From Mycoplasma buteonis (lineage in GTDB: Bacteria; Bacillota_I; Bacilli_A; Mycoplasmatales; Metamycoplasmataceae): 64,000 nt of DNA. Both the position numbers and the translations under genes were made by a program. Below are positions 24,104 to 33,924 of the stretch, piece by piece. The DNA is taken from NCBI RefSeq assembly GCF_000733865.1, contig NZ_JPOK01000005.1, positions 124,001 to 188,000 on the forward strand, given 5' to 3'. Positions within the stretch are counted from its first letter, which is position 1. Each line of letters begins with the position of its first letter. The notes below the pieces were generated by a model, which saw only the letters and a program-made list of their open reading frames with translations, did no database searches and was not told where the DNA came from.

Positions 24104-25178
24104 TATGTTTGAAAATTTTCAAAACGATTTTTTAAATACCATAAGTACTGATAGATCTTTTCAGCTTTTAAAACTATTAAGTTTAATAAATAAACATACA
24201 TATGATTAGATATTTAATAATGATATTGAAATTGTCAATTTGCCCATAACAATTCAAAGAGTTAGAAGCTAAATGGGAATAGGAAGTGATTCTAAATCTT
24301 ATAAAGTTACATCGGTTTCGATTCCTAAGTTTGCTTTTTATTTAGCAGATAGCATTTAATTTAATTTAAAATTAATGCTAAGAACTAAAAATATAGAAAA
24401 AGTAAGATATATTGTTAATACTTTTAGATGCGAAGATGATATTAGAAATGTTCAATTATTACTTTGAATACGAAAAATATTTAAGGATTTTATCTGAACT
24501 AAATTATTTTTTAGATGAATTTAATAAAATTTATTTTACTAATATTAAATATTAAACTAATTATAAAAGGTAGTTATGTTTCAAAAAAGCACAAAATAAC
24601 TTCTAAAAAATAAATGATTTAGATTTTTGTTTTTCTGATAAAGCATATTTTATAAGTCAAAGGTTACTAATTTTAAAAATCTATTAATTGCTCATGCTGA
24701 GGAAACAAGATGTATTTTATTTAATAATCAAGTGTACAACCAAGGTACCATCGATTGAAAAAATACGAATATTATGTTTTTGATTCAAAGCAAAACTTTA
24801 TAAAAAATAAAAGGTACTCCTATTAATAATTTTGTTTATTCTAATGAAAAAGTAAGAAAAATTAATAGACCTATTTTAGAACTAGAAAACTATGATTTTT
24901 TAGAAAAAATAAAATATATCAAGTTATTTCTAGTCAAAAAACTTATTGAGATTCTTAATTTTTGAATACAAGAAATTCAGATAATAAAATTAATTAAAAT
25001 TTAGATTATTTTTCAATACCTTATGAATTATATTTTGGTTTGGGTTCTACAGATATAACTGAATTTCAATTCATGAATGTGATTACAATTGTGATATACC
25101 TTCTAATAAAATTCATTCAGTAGAATCATCTCTTTTAATTAAAAATATTTACTATTTAATGATGACAGTGGAGATTAT
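24104..25178 (+). pseudogene. Decayed coding region, origin uncertain
   Basis: This 1.1 kb has protein-like stretches in several plus-strand frames, broken by many stops. Examples: MFENFQNDFLNTIS... (24104 to a TAG), MGIGSDSKSYKVTSVSIPK (near 24270), FKNLLIAHAEETRCILF (near 24670) and IPYELYFGLGSTDI (near 25020). None forms a gene with a start, ribosome site and reasonable length. The A-x-x-E-x-x-R-like piece and the later P-Y-E-L...GST piece faintly recall YcaO proteins, but this is weak. It looks like one or two genes that decayed upstream of the transporter-methyltransferase gene. Confidence 0.5.
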
Positions 25179-27162
25179 ATGTCAATTTTGCTAAAAACAT
25201 ACAGTAAAAACCTAACTAAATATATTGGAGCTGTCGGAATCTCTTCTCTAGGTTCAGAAGCATTTAAATTAGCATCATCACTTTATATTTTCAAAATTAC
25301 TGGAGATTTATGATTGGTTACTTTATTTTATCTACTAATACAAATACCTTCATTATTTGTATATGCTTTTAGTGGTAAATTTAATAAAGTTACTTAGCGA
25401 TAGAAAAGCTCTTTTATTTTGTGATATTCTAAGTGCTTTTGTATTAATAATTCCGCTTATATGAATTTTTATTTACCAAGATAATCCAAATAATAAATTA
25501 TCTTCCTTTTCGATAGTTTTAATTGTAATTCAATCGCTTCTAGGTTTTATTCATTCATATCGGTTTATACATTTAAAGAATATTGTTTATTATGTAGCTT
25601 CTGATGATTCGGAACTTAAAAAAATGAATATTGGTTTTTCATTAGGTTTAGGAATTAGTTTTGTCCTTAGTCCTTTATTGTCGTTATTTATATATAACAA
25701 CTTGCCTTTTTATTCATTAGTGATACTTAATATTGTTACCTATTTACTGTCAGGTCTTTTATATTGAAGTATTGCTACTTTCGAAAAACCAAATGAGTTT
25801 GAAGTATCTAAAAGTGCTTCAAATTCAATTAATATTTATAAAGGCAAGCATTACAAATTCTGATCTTGAATGTTTATTTTAGCTTGTTCATTTATTATTG
25901 GTATTATTCTTTTTCCAAAAAATTCAGGATTAATTCAATACTTCCAATCGCTTCCGGATTATTCATATCAGCAATGATCGTTTTACTTTACAATCATTAT
26001 GTCTATATCAGGATTATTAGGCACTATATTTGTTTATTTATTAAATTCAAAAAAATCTAAAATTAAAAATATTAATATTAGTTATGTTCTGATACTGATT
26101 TCAGTTATTAATATTTCTTGAATTCCTGTTGGATTAAAAGGCACTTCAACAGTTAACCTTATTTATTACATAACAATAAATGCTACTCAACAAGTTTTAT
26201 TTAGTTTATTTTTACCTAGTTTTTATAGCATTTCATATAAATTATTTGATCATCAAAATTTTCATAAACAAAATGGTATATCTTTAATTTTTAGAATTAT
26301 TTTATCCAGTTCAGTTACTTTAATCCTAACTTATTTAAATAACTTTTTTGGTTACTTTATTACTTATACAACTTATTCAGTTTTAGTATTTGTTCTGACA
26401 GTATTAGCGGCAGTTTCTTATTATATTTTAACTACTTACAAATCCCAAAATTATTACAACACCGAGACTGTTAAAGATCTTTATTTAGAATATAACAAAA
26501 ATAAGCTATGATATTCAGAAAAAGCTGTAATTACGAAATATTTAAAACAAAATCATGACAATATCAAAATATTAGATATAGGTTGTGGCGCCGGAAGAAC
26601 TACATTTGCTATTGCAGAGCTTTATCCAAATTCTAAAATAGATGCTATTGATATTTCTAAAAAATTAATTAATGAATGTAGAAATAATAATAATAATAAT
26701 TTTAACAACATTACTTTCAAATTTCAAGATATTACAAAATTCAGATTAAGTTCTAAATTCAAATATGATTTTGCTTTTTTCTCATTTAATGGGATTACAA
26801 ATATTTTAAAAGCAAAAAAAGTTCATAAAACTTTTTCTAATATTTCTAGATCTCTTAAAGATAATGGTTATTTTATTTTTACAACTCATAATTTATATTC
26901 AGAAGAAAAGTATCGTGAATTTTGGGACGAAGTAATTAAAATAAATGATTTAGATACTTTTTCAGAAAAAAAGGTTTTAAATCGCGAAGAATATGGGACT
27001 ATTGTTAAAAACAGGTTTTATACATTTAAAGATATTGAATTTATCGCTAAAAGACATGGTTTCGAAATTATTGAACATTTTAATCGTGATGAAGATTTAG
27101 AAACAGAGAATGTTAAATCTATTTCAACACCTGTTACTTTTTATGTTTTAAGAAAAAAATAA
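25179..27162 (+). pseudogene. Transporter-methyltransferase fusion with frameshift
   Basis: The N-terminal part opens at ATG 25179 (MSILLKTYSKN...) and gives about 70 residues before a TAG. The frame shifts by one base near 25389, and from there one frame runs unbroken to TAA 27160-27162. The joined product would have about 12 hydrophobic segments of an MFS-type transporter, including the G-K-F-x-x-L-L-S-D-R-K loop exactly where the shift falls. A class I SAM-dependent methyltransferase follows, with motif I LDIGCGAGRTTF. The methyltransferase end closely resembles the separate gene at 30635-31375. An (AAT)n run encodes poly-Asn near 26690. One tryptophan is TGG where most are TGA. Confidence 0.75.
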
Positions 27163-27175
27163 TTTAGATAAAATT

Positions 27176-27196
27176 AGCTGCAATATGCAGCTTTTT
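27176..27196 (+). terminator. Terminator after the fusion gene
   Basis: AGCTGCA, a three-base loop, then TGCAGCT and T4. Confidence 0.75.
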
Positions 27197-27242
27197 GATT
27201 AATTTTTCATTTAATCTTTAACTAACTATTTTGACATTATGA

Positions 27243-27248
27243 TATAAT
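27243..27248 (+). promoter_or_regulatory. -10 box of the tsaC leader
   Basis: A perfect TATAAT predicts a transcript start near 27255, just before the structured leader. Confidence 0.6.
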
Positions 27249-27254
27249 ACCTAA

Positions 27255-27319
27255 GAGCCGACATCGAGAAAAGCGTATATGCTTATTGATGTTAAACAGC
27301 CTTCATTGAAGGCTTTTTT
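27255..27319 (+). ncRNA. Structured leader with terminator before tsaC
   Basis: About 65 bases lie between the predicted start and a U run. They hold a two-part hairpin (ACATC...GATGT enclosing AAGC...GCTT, 27261-27292) and then an intrinsic terminator (AGCCTTC-ATT-GAAGGCT followed by T's, 27298-27319). The tsaC ribosome site follows at once (AAAGAGG), so tsaC expression from this promoter needs read-through. The 5' end of the leader (AGCC) can pair with GGCT of the terminator, which gives a possible antitermination fold. It could be an attenuator, an unnamed riboswitch, or a free small RNA. Confidence 0.55.
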
Positions 27320-27338
27320 AATAAAGAGGTTTAAATAT

Positions 27339-27803
27339 ATGAGTGAGTATCGAGATATAATTATTTGCACAACTGATACTGTTACTGGAATTGGTGGTAA
27401 AATTTCACCAAAAGTTCTTAGTCAAATTTATGAACTAAAAAAACGTCCAATTGATAAAAAAATTATGATTTTAGTTGGAAGTATTGAACAAGCTCAAAAG
27501 TTTAGTCAGTGAAATGATTTGGCTACACAAAAAGCTAAAATTTTATGGCCTGGCGCTAACAGTATCATTATTAACAACCAAGGTTTTCGAATGCCAAATT
27601 CTCCTCAGTTATTAGCTTATTTATTAGAAAATGGCCCAATTTATATGACCAGTTGTAATTTATCTGGTGAAAAACCTTTAAGTTTACAAGAAGCAAAAAA
27701 AGTTTTTCCGATGGTTGACCATTTTTATGATTTTGGACCAACATCAGGTAAACCTAGCAATATTTATAATTTAGATACTGGTCAAATTATTGAGAGGTAT
27801 TAA
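27339..27803 (+). CDS. tsaC: Threonylcarbamoyl-AMP synthase (YrdC/Sua5 domain)
   Basis: A 154-residue YrdC-type enzyme making threonylcarbamoyl-AMP for the t6A37 modification of tRNA. TTDTVTGIGG, KKRPIDKK and ILWPGANSIII near the N-terminus and middle, and the SCNLSGEKP stretch, are family marks. The start is ATG 27339 after AAAGAGG; an upstream in-frame start at 27279 lies inside the structured leader. It is short compared with full-length Sua5 and matches the single-domain form. Its stop overlaps the next start by one base. Confidence 0.9.
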
Positions 27804-28024
27804 TGAACAACGTTTCAGATAAAAGCAGAACAGCTACAGTTTTACTTTCAATTTTCTTAGGTGGCTTAGGTGTTGACCGTTTCTACGCAGGTCGTATCGG
27901 TTTAGGTCTTTTAAAATTATTTTTTGGATGAGCTACATTCGGAATTTGATGACTAGTTGACCTTATTTTCGCCGCTACTGGAAGCATGAAAGACGGTCAA
28001 GGAAATTCAATTAGTCAATGATAA
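27803..28024 (+). CDS. TM2-domain membrane protein (73 aa)
   Basis: A small protein with two membrane helices and the TM2-domain pattern: LSIFLGGLGVDRFYAGRIGLG, then the second helix WATFGIWWLVDLI. Three of its four tryptophans are in the second half, and all are TGA. It starts at ATG 27803, overlapping the tsaC stop, so it is co-transcribed. The function of TM2 proteins in bacteria is not established. Confidence 0.9.
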
Positions 28025-28030
28025 TTAAAG

Positions 28031-28054
28031 AACAGATTTTTATCTGTTTTTTTA
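28031..28054 (+). terminator. Terminator of the tsaC-TM2 unit
   Basis: AACAGAT and ATCTGTT around a short T loop, followed by T's. Confidence 0.8.
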
Positions 28055-28131
28055 TTCAAATTATCAATTAAAAACCTTTATAAAAGTTGTTTAAAAAGTT
28101 TAAAAAAGCTTTTAAAGAAAAATTTTTCAGT

Positions 28132-28137
28132 TATAAT
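28132..28137 (+). promoter_or_regulatory. -10 box of rpmG
   Basis: TATAAT 37 bases before the rpmG start codon. Confidence 0.6.
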
Positions 28138-28173
28138 TTAGTAAGAATTGTTAACAATATATAAAGGAGCACT

Positions 28174-28326
28174 ATGGCAAGAGAAGGATATACACTTGTA
28201 TGTACAGAGTGTAAAATGGAGAATTACATTTCAAAGAAAAACAAAAAAAATACTCCTGAAAAAGTAGAACTTAAAAAATACTGTTCAAAATGTAATGCTC
28301 ACGTAAATCACAAAGAAAAGAAATAA
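28174..28326 (+). CDS. rpmG: 50S ribosomal protein L33
   Basis: A 50-residue protein opening [14 protein letters not shown] with a second CSKC pair near the end. This is the zinc-ribbon (four-cysteine) form of L33. It starts after AAAGGAG and stands alone between its own promoter and terminator. Confidence 0.95.
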   Translation: MAREGYTLVCTECKMENYISKKNKKNTPEKVELKKYCSKCNAHVNHKEKK

Positions 28327-28336
28327 TAATCAATTT

Positions 28337-28361
28337 GAATAGTTCATGCTATTCATTTTTT
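28337..28361 (+). terminator. Terminator of rpmG
   Basis: GAATAG, six-base loop, CTATTC, then ATTTTTTATTT. Confidence 0.75.
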
Positions 28362-28391
28362 ATTTAAACAAAACAAACCGAAAGGGAATTT

Positions 28392-29438
28392 ATGAATCGT
28401 ACAAAATTAGACCAAATGTTTAATAAACTAGGTGTTGAAGTTTTAATTTCAGAAGCACCACAAACAAGATTATGATATGCTGGAGTTCAAACTACTGATG
28501 GTTTCATTGCTATCGAAAGAGATAAAGCGACACTTTTTGTTGATGGAAGATACATTGAATATGCAAAAAATAATGCAAAAAATGTTGATGTTGTCTTAAT
28601 TAAAGGTCTTTCAATGCTTGAATGATTTGAACAAAGAAATTTCAAAAAAATTGCATTAGAAAAAAATTACTTAACAAAAGAAGTTCAAGATCGAATTGTA
28701 AAAATGGTAAATCCTGAAGTTATTGAATGAGTTAATGCTCAAGAATTAAGAATTTTAAAATCAGACGATGAATTACAAACTATGCAAAAAGTAATCGATA
28801 TTACTTTAGATGCTTACAACGAATTTATGCAAAACCTTAAAGAAGGTATGACAGAAAAAGAAGCTGCTGCATTATTAAATTACTATTTAAAAATGCATGG
28901 AGCTGAAAAAGAAGGTTTTGATGAAATTATTGCAACAGGACCATCAAGTGCAGAACCACACCATCATCCAACTGACCGTAAGATTGAAAAAGGTCAACTT
29001 TTAAAAGTGGATTTTGGAGCACAATATAAAGGTTACACAGCTGATATTACACGTACAAGCATTTTTGGTGGTGAAGAAACAGCTAAAAATCCTAAAATGT
29101 TAGAAATTCTTAACATTGTTAAGGAAGCTGCTTACGAAGGACGTAAAGCAGTTAGACCTGGAATTAAAGCTTCAGATATCGATAAAGTTTGTCGTGATTA
29201 TATAACAGCTAAAGGCTATGGTGACTATTTTGTTCACTCAACAGGTCATGGATTAGGAATTGATGTTCACGAACTTCCAAATGTATCTGCTGTTTCACCA
29301 TTTGTATTAGAACCAGGAATGATTATTACCGTTGAACCAGGAATTTATATTGAAGGACTTGGTGGAGCTAGAATTGAAGATGACGTTTTAGTTACTGAAG
29401 ATGGACACTACGTATTTTCTAGACCTAACGAAAAATAA
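28392..29438 (+). CDS. pepP: Xaa-Pro aminopeptidase (M24 family)
   Basis: A 348-residue metallopeptidase that removes residues before proline. The five metal ligands of the pita-bread fold are visible in order: D in LKVDFGA, D in YTADITRT, H in VHSTGHGLGIDVHE, E in TVEPGIY and E in GARIEDDV. The N-terminal creatinase-like domain precedes them. It starts at ATG 28392 after AAAGGG and overlaps pip by one base, so the two proline-specific peptidases are coupled. Confidence 0.93.
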
Positions 29439-30373
29439 TGTCAAAACTTTATAACGAAATTGAACCTTACTTAACTGGACATCTTCCGGTTAGTGATCTT
29501 CATCAAATTTATTATGAAGTTAGTGGTAATCCAGATGGAATACCACTTTTATTTATTCACGGTGGTCCTGGTGGCTCTACTTCAGCTAAATGTCGTCAAT
29601 TATTTAATCCTAGCAAATATAAAATTATCCTCTTTGATCAAAGAGGTGCTGGTAAAAGCTTACCTGCTTATGAAACAAAAGATAATAACACTTGAGAATT
29701 AATCAATGATATTGAAAAACTTAGAAAACATTTAAATGTGGATAAATTTGTGATTTTTGGTGGTAGCTGAGGGACAACTTTAGGTCTTAGCTATGCAATT
29801 AATCATCCTAAACATGTTTCACATTTAGTTTTACGTGGTGTGTTTTTAACAAGACAAGAAGATATTGACTTTTTATACGAAAAAGGTGCTGATGCTTTTT
29901 ATCCAGAGTATTTTAAACCTTATAAAGAGTTTGTGAAAGATGTGCCAAAAGACACGCTTTTAGAAAAATACTATCATGTGTTTAATTCTGGTGAATATAG
30001 CGATGATTTTATTAAACGTGCAGCATATTTATTTGCTAACTGAGAAAGCTGCTTGGTTAGTGTTCACCACCAAAAATTATTTGATGATGAGCACTCAAAT
30101 TTAAGTATCAGTAAATTAGAAACTCACTATTTCCATCATAAGTCATTTTTCCCAACAGATAATTATATTTTAGAAAATGCTTATAAAATTAAAGATATAC
30201 CAACCTTTATTGTGCATGGTCGTCAGGATATGGACACACGTCCAATAGGAGCGTTCTTGTTAAAAGAACAGCTAAATAACTGCGAGCTTAATGTTATGGA
30301 CGTAGCAGGACATACCATGTGAGATGAAAATAATTTGAACAAACTGATTGAAATTTTTGACAATTTAAAGTAA
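29438..30373 (+). CDS. pip: Proline iminopeptidase (alpha/beta hydrolase, S33)
   Basis: A 311-residue alpha/beta hydrolase removing N-terminal proline from peptides. The oxyanion part reads FIHGGPGG, the region after it DQRGAGKS, the nucleophile elbow GGSWGTTL, the acid lies in HGRQDMD and the catalytic His in AGHTMW. These match the S33 proline iminopeptidase pattern. The start overlaps the pepP stop by one base. Together with PepF and Opp it completes a peptide-to-amino-acid route. Confidence 0.93.
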
Positions 30374-30379
30374 TTTATT

Positions 30380-30416
30380 TAAAAAAATCACAATTTATAA
30401 TTGTGATTTTTTAATA
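30380..30416 (+). terminator. Terminator of pepP-pip
   Basis: AAAATCACAATT with AATTGTGATTTT around TATA, then T's. Confidence 0.85.
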
Positions 30417-30419
30417 AAA

Positions 30420-30449
30420 AATAAAAAATTAAGTCACAAAGACTTAATT
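30420..30449 (-). terminator. Terminator of the tRNA-Gly transcript
   Basis: On the minus strand AATTAAGTC and GACTTAATT around a five-base loop are followed by T's. It lies directly after the shared tRNA trailer. Confidence 0.8.
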
Positions 30450-30466
30450 CGGTCAATCTCTTGAAA

Positions 30467-30540
30467 TGGAGCGAGTGAAGGGAATCGAACCCTCACAGTC
30501 AGCTTGGAAGGCTGAAGTTCTACCATTAAACTACACTCGC
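30467..30540 (-). tRNA. tRNA-Gly (UCC)
   Basis: A 74-base tRNA with a closed acceptor stem (GCGAGTG / CACTCGC), anticodon loop CTTCCAA with anticodon UCC, a GGTTCGATTCC T arm and encoded CCA. On the minus strand it is preceded by TATAAT about 18 bases upstream (30558-30563 on the plus strand). Confidence 0.96.
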
Positions 30541-30599
30541 AACTGATTTGCTTTAATATTATAATAGATTTTAAATGAACACCAAATATTTTTTTAATT

Positions 30600-30636
30600 T
30601 TTTTATAAAAAAATAGCACCATTAAAGTACTATTTT
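30600..30636 (-). terminator. Terminator of lepA-methyltransferase unit
   Basis: On the minus strand AAAATAGTAC and GTGCTATTTT flank a seven-base loop, followed by T's. It begins at the methyltransferase stop. Confidence 0.7.
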
Positions 30637-31375
30637 AAGCTTCTTTTTTTATTTTGCTAAAAGCGTAAAAAATTACAGGTGTAGATAATGTTTTAACTCA
30701 ACTTGGTTCTAAATTATCGTCACGTTTTTCTTCAAGTATAATTTGAAAATTAAATAACTTTGCGATTTCATGCATGTCTTTTGTTGTAAAAAATCTATTT
30801 TTACATTCAAATCCATTATCAATTCTACTTAATACTTTTTCATCACTAAATAAATCTAAATCATATACTTTTTTCTTATTAACTCAAAAATCGTGATACT
30901 CAGCCGATGAAAACATATCATGAACAGTAAATAAGAAAATAGAATTTGCATCTTTTAATAAAGAATGAATTTTTTGAAAAATTTTCTGCAAATCTTCTGC
31001 ATCTGTATTGTTAGTAATTCCATTAAAACTAAAGAAAATGAAATCAAATTTTTTAGTATCATTGATATTCAAAAGATCAGCTGTCTGAAATTTGAGATTA
31101 TCAAAAGTGTTTTGTTTTTCACAAGCATTAATCATGCCACTAGCTATATCGATAGCTAAAATTTCAGAACGAGGAAAAAGTTTTGCTAATTCAAAGCTAG
31201 TTCTTCCAGCGCCGCAACCAATATCTAAAATTTGGTAATTTTTATCTTTTAGAGGTAGTAAGTTATTAATGTGCTTTTTTTCAGCTTCTCATAATCCATG
31301 AGAAGCGTATTCAATATATGAATTTAATGTTTGATTATCATCATAGTAATCTGATATTTGTTGTTTTTTGCTCAT
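30635..31375 (-). CDS. SAM-dependent methyltransferase (class I)
   Basis: A 246-residue protein with motif I LDIGCGAGRTSFELAK (residues about 50-65), motif II LAIDIASGMI and the FDFIFFSFNGITN segment. It starts two bases past the lepA stop and is therefore the second gene of that unit. The same blocks occur in the C-terminal part of the fusion at 25179-27162 (LDIGCGAGRTTFAIAE and FAFFSFNGITN), so the two are paralogues. The substrate cannot be inferred. Confidence 0.88.
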
Positions 31376-31377
31376 AA

Positions 31378-33183
31378 TTATTTATTATCAATATTAGTTT
31401 TTAAAATTGATAAGAATGCTTCTTGTGGAACTTCAATTGTTCCAAGTTTTTTCATTCTTTTCTTTCCTTCTTTTTGTTTTTTAAGTAATTTTTGTCTTCT
31501 AGTTACGTCACCACCATAAAGCTTAGCTGTAACATCTTTACGGTAAGCTTTAATTGTCTCACGAGCAATAACTTTTCCACCAATGGTTGCTTGTACTGGA
31601 ACTTCAAAGTTTTGACGTGGAATGGCATCCTTAAGTTTTTTACAAAGTTCTCTTGAACTTTCATAAGCTTTATCACGGTGAGTAATAATTGAAAAGGCAT
31701 CCACTTTATCACCATTAAGTAAAATATCCACTTTAACTAAATCACTTTCACGATATCCAATTCATTCGTATTCAAATGAAGCGTATCCTTTTGTGGTTGA
31801 TTTAAGACGATCAAAGAAGTCAAAAATTGTTTCCGCAAGAGGAAGCTCATAAATAACTTTTGAACGACGTTCATCAATCATTTCTAGTGATTTGTATGTC
31901 CCACGTTTTGTTTGACAAAGTTCCATAACATTTCCGATGTATTCATTAGGGATAAAGATGCTTGCTTCGATATAAGGTTCTTCAATAAAGTCGATAAAAG
32001 TTCGATCTGGGAGTAAAGTAGGGTTTGAAATTTGTTCTGTAGTTCCGTTTGTTAAATGCACTAAATATTCAACTGATGGTGCAGTAGCAATAATTCCGAC
32101 TTTATATTCACGATCTAGACGTTCTTGTAAAATCTCCATGTGCAGAAGACCAAGAAAACCGACTCTAAACCCAAAACCTAATGCTTTTGATGTTTCTTGT
32201 TCTCATGTAATTGAAGAGTCACTTAATGAAATTTTTTCTAAACTCTCTTTAAGTAATGCGTAATCTCTAGTGTCAATTGGATAAAATCCTGTAAAAACAA
32301 CAGGTTTCATTTTTTTGTAGCCAGCTAGAGGTGTTTGAGTTGGATTGTTCGCTAGTGTAATGGTATCACCAACATGAACTTCTTTAGCGTCTCTAATTGC
32401 GGCTGATACTCAACCAACTTCGCCAGCTTCTAATCATTCTTTTTTACTTTCGTGTGGATTTCTAACTCCTAAATCAATTACGTGATAATCTTGTTCTTCA
32501 TAATTGCGTGACATAAAAACAAATTTATCACCAGATTTTAGTTTTCCTTCCATAATTCTAACTAGCATAACTACTCCACGATAAGGGTCGAAGTAACTAT
32601 CAAATATTAATGCTTTTAAAGGTTTGTCATCATCAGCATCAGTAGGAGAAGGAATATATTTTACAATAGCATCTAAAAGTTCATGAACACCTTGCCCGGT
32701 TTTAGCACTAACTAAAACAGCATTTTCAGCAGAGATACCAATTACTTCTTCGATTTCTCTTTTTACTTCTTCGACATTTGCACTAGGTAAATCAATTTTA
32801 TTAATTACTGGAATAATTTCAAGGTTATTTTCAATAGCTAAATAGACATTTGCTAATGTTTGAGCTTCAATCCCTTGAGTTGCGTCAACTAACAATAATG
32901 CACCTTCACTAGCTGCTAGTGAGCGTGATACTTCATAAGTAAAATCAACATGTCCAGGAGTATCTATTAAGTGAAAAATATAATCTTTATATTTTAATTG
33001 AACTGCATTTAATTTAATTGTAATTCCACGTTCTTGTTCTAAATCCATAGAATCTAGAAATTGATCTTTTAAATCACGGTTTGAAACTGTGCCTGTATAT
33101 TCTAAAATACGATCTGCTAAAGTACTTTTACCATGATCGATATGTGCAATAATTGAAAAGTTTTTTATCTTATTTTTATTCAT
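31378..33183 (-). CDS. lepA: Elongation factor 4 (LepA GTPase)
   Basis: A 601-residue translational GTPase. G1 reads AHIDHGKS, G2 lies in QERGITI, G3 is DTPGH, G4 is NKID and G5 includes VSAKTG. The C-terminal domain ends [19 protein letters not shown], typical of LepA. LepA acts on ribosomes under stress, promoting back-translocation or ribosome assembly. The length agrees with the family. Start ATG 33181-33183 faces the nuclease gene across a divergent gap. Confidence 0.97.
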
Positions 33184-33304
33184 AAAAATAATTATATTAA
33201 AATTTTTCTTTTTTCTCTTGAATAGCAGTTATCTTTACGAAAAAATAGTTTCTTTTTAGTTCTTTTTGTTTTTAAAAATACTTATTAATTAGAAAGGTAT
33301 TTTT

Positions 33305-33901
33305 ATGAAGTTTAGAAAATTTATAATCTTAATTTTTAGTTTAATAACTTTGATTTCTTTATTTTGTGGCTCGATTAGTTTGCAAAAAATTAACTATAAT
33401 AAAATAACTTTTAATTTACATTCATATCAGGTTACCAAAATTTTTGATGGTGATACTTTAGAAGTCAATGGTGATCAAATTATTCGGTTGCAAGGTGTTG
33501 ATACACCTGAAATTTACAAAGATTTTAAAGATGAAAACCTCGCTGTCAATGAAAATTTTTGAGCACAAAAAGCAAAGCAGTACACTGAAAGCTTAATAAG
33601 AAAAAATAATAACAAAATTTTTTTAAAAATTAATCAAACAGATAAATATAATCGTTTAGTTGCGATTGTCTTTTTTAATCAAAATTTAGATTATCAAAAT
33701 TCCTTGAATAATTTGTTAGTTCAAAATGGTTTAGCAAGAGTTGCTTATATTGATATTAAAAATAAAGCTAGTCCTTATTATGTTTCAAGTGCAATCGAAA
33801 CTAATTTTGCTAATGTAATTAAGGAAAGTGAAACTATTGCTAAACAAAATAAATTAAATATTTTTTCTAAACCTTTAAGATATTCTTTTCACAAGGTATA
33901 A
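33305..33901 (+). CDS. Secreted thermonuclease-like (SNase) nuclease
   Basis: A 198-residue protein with an N-terminal hydrophobic segment (FIILIFSLITLISLFCGSIS). It may be a signal peptide, an anchor, or a weak lipobox ending in C. The staphylococcal-nuclease domain follows: IFDGDTLEV, RLQGVDTPEI and KYNRLVA carry the catalytic D, R/E and R-type residues. It should degrade extracellular nucleic acid to feed nucleotide uptake. Start after AGAAAGGT. Transcribed alone, divergent from lepA. Confidence 0.9.
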
Positions 33902-33924
33902 AAAAAGAGCAATCGTGCTCTTAA
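33900..33924. terminator. Bidirectional terminator
   Basis: AAGAGC-AATCGT-GCTCTT flanked by A's on one side and T's on the other lies between two converging genes. Confidence 0.75.

Noticed and set aside
25866-26060. A 64-codon plus frame inside the fusion gene.
   Set aside because: It overlaps the long transporter frame and is a shadow.
26684-26703. (AAT)n run in the methyltransferase part as a phase-variation repeat.
   Set aside because: It is a trinucleotide run in frame; length changes would add or remove asparagines without shifting the frame.
27224-27248. TTGACA before the tsaC -10 box as a -35 element.
   Set aside because: The spacer is only about six bases, too short for a -35/-10 pair.
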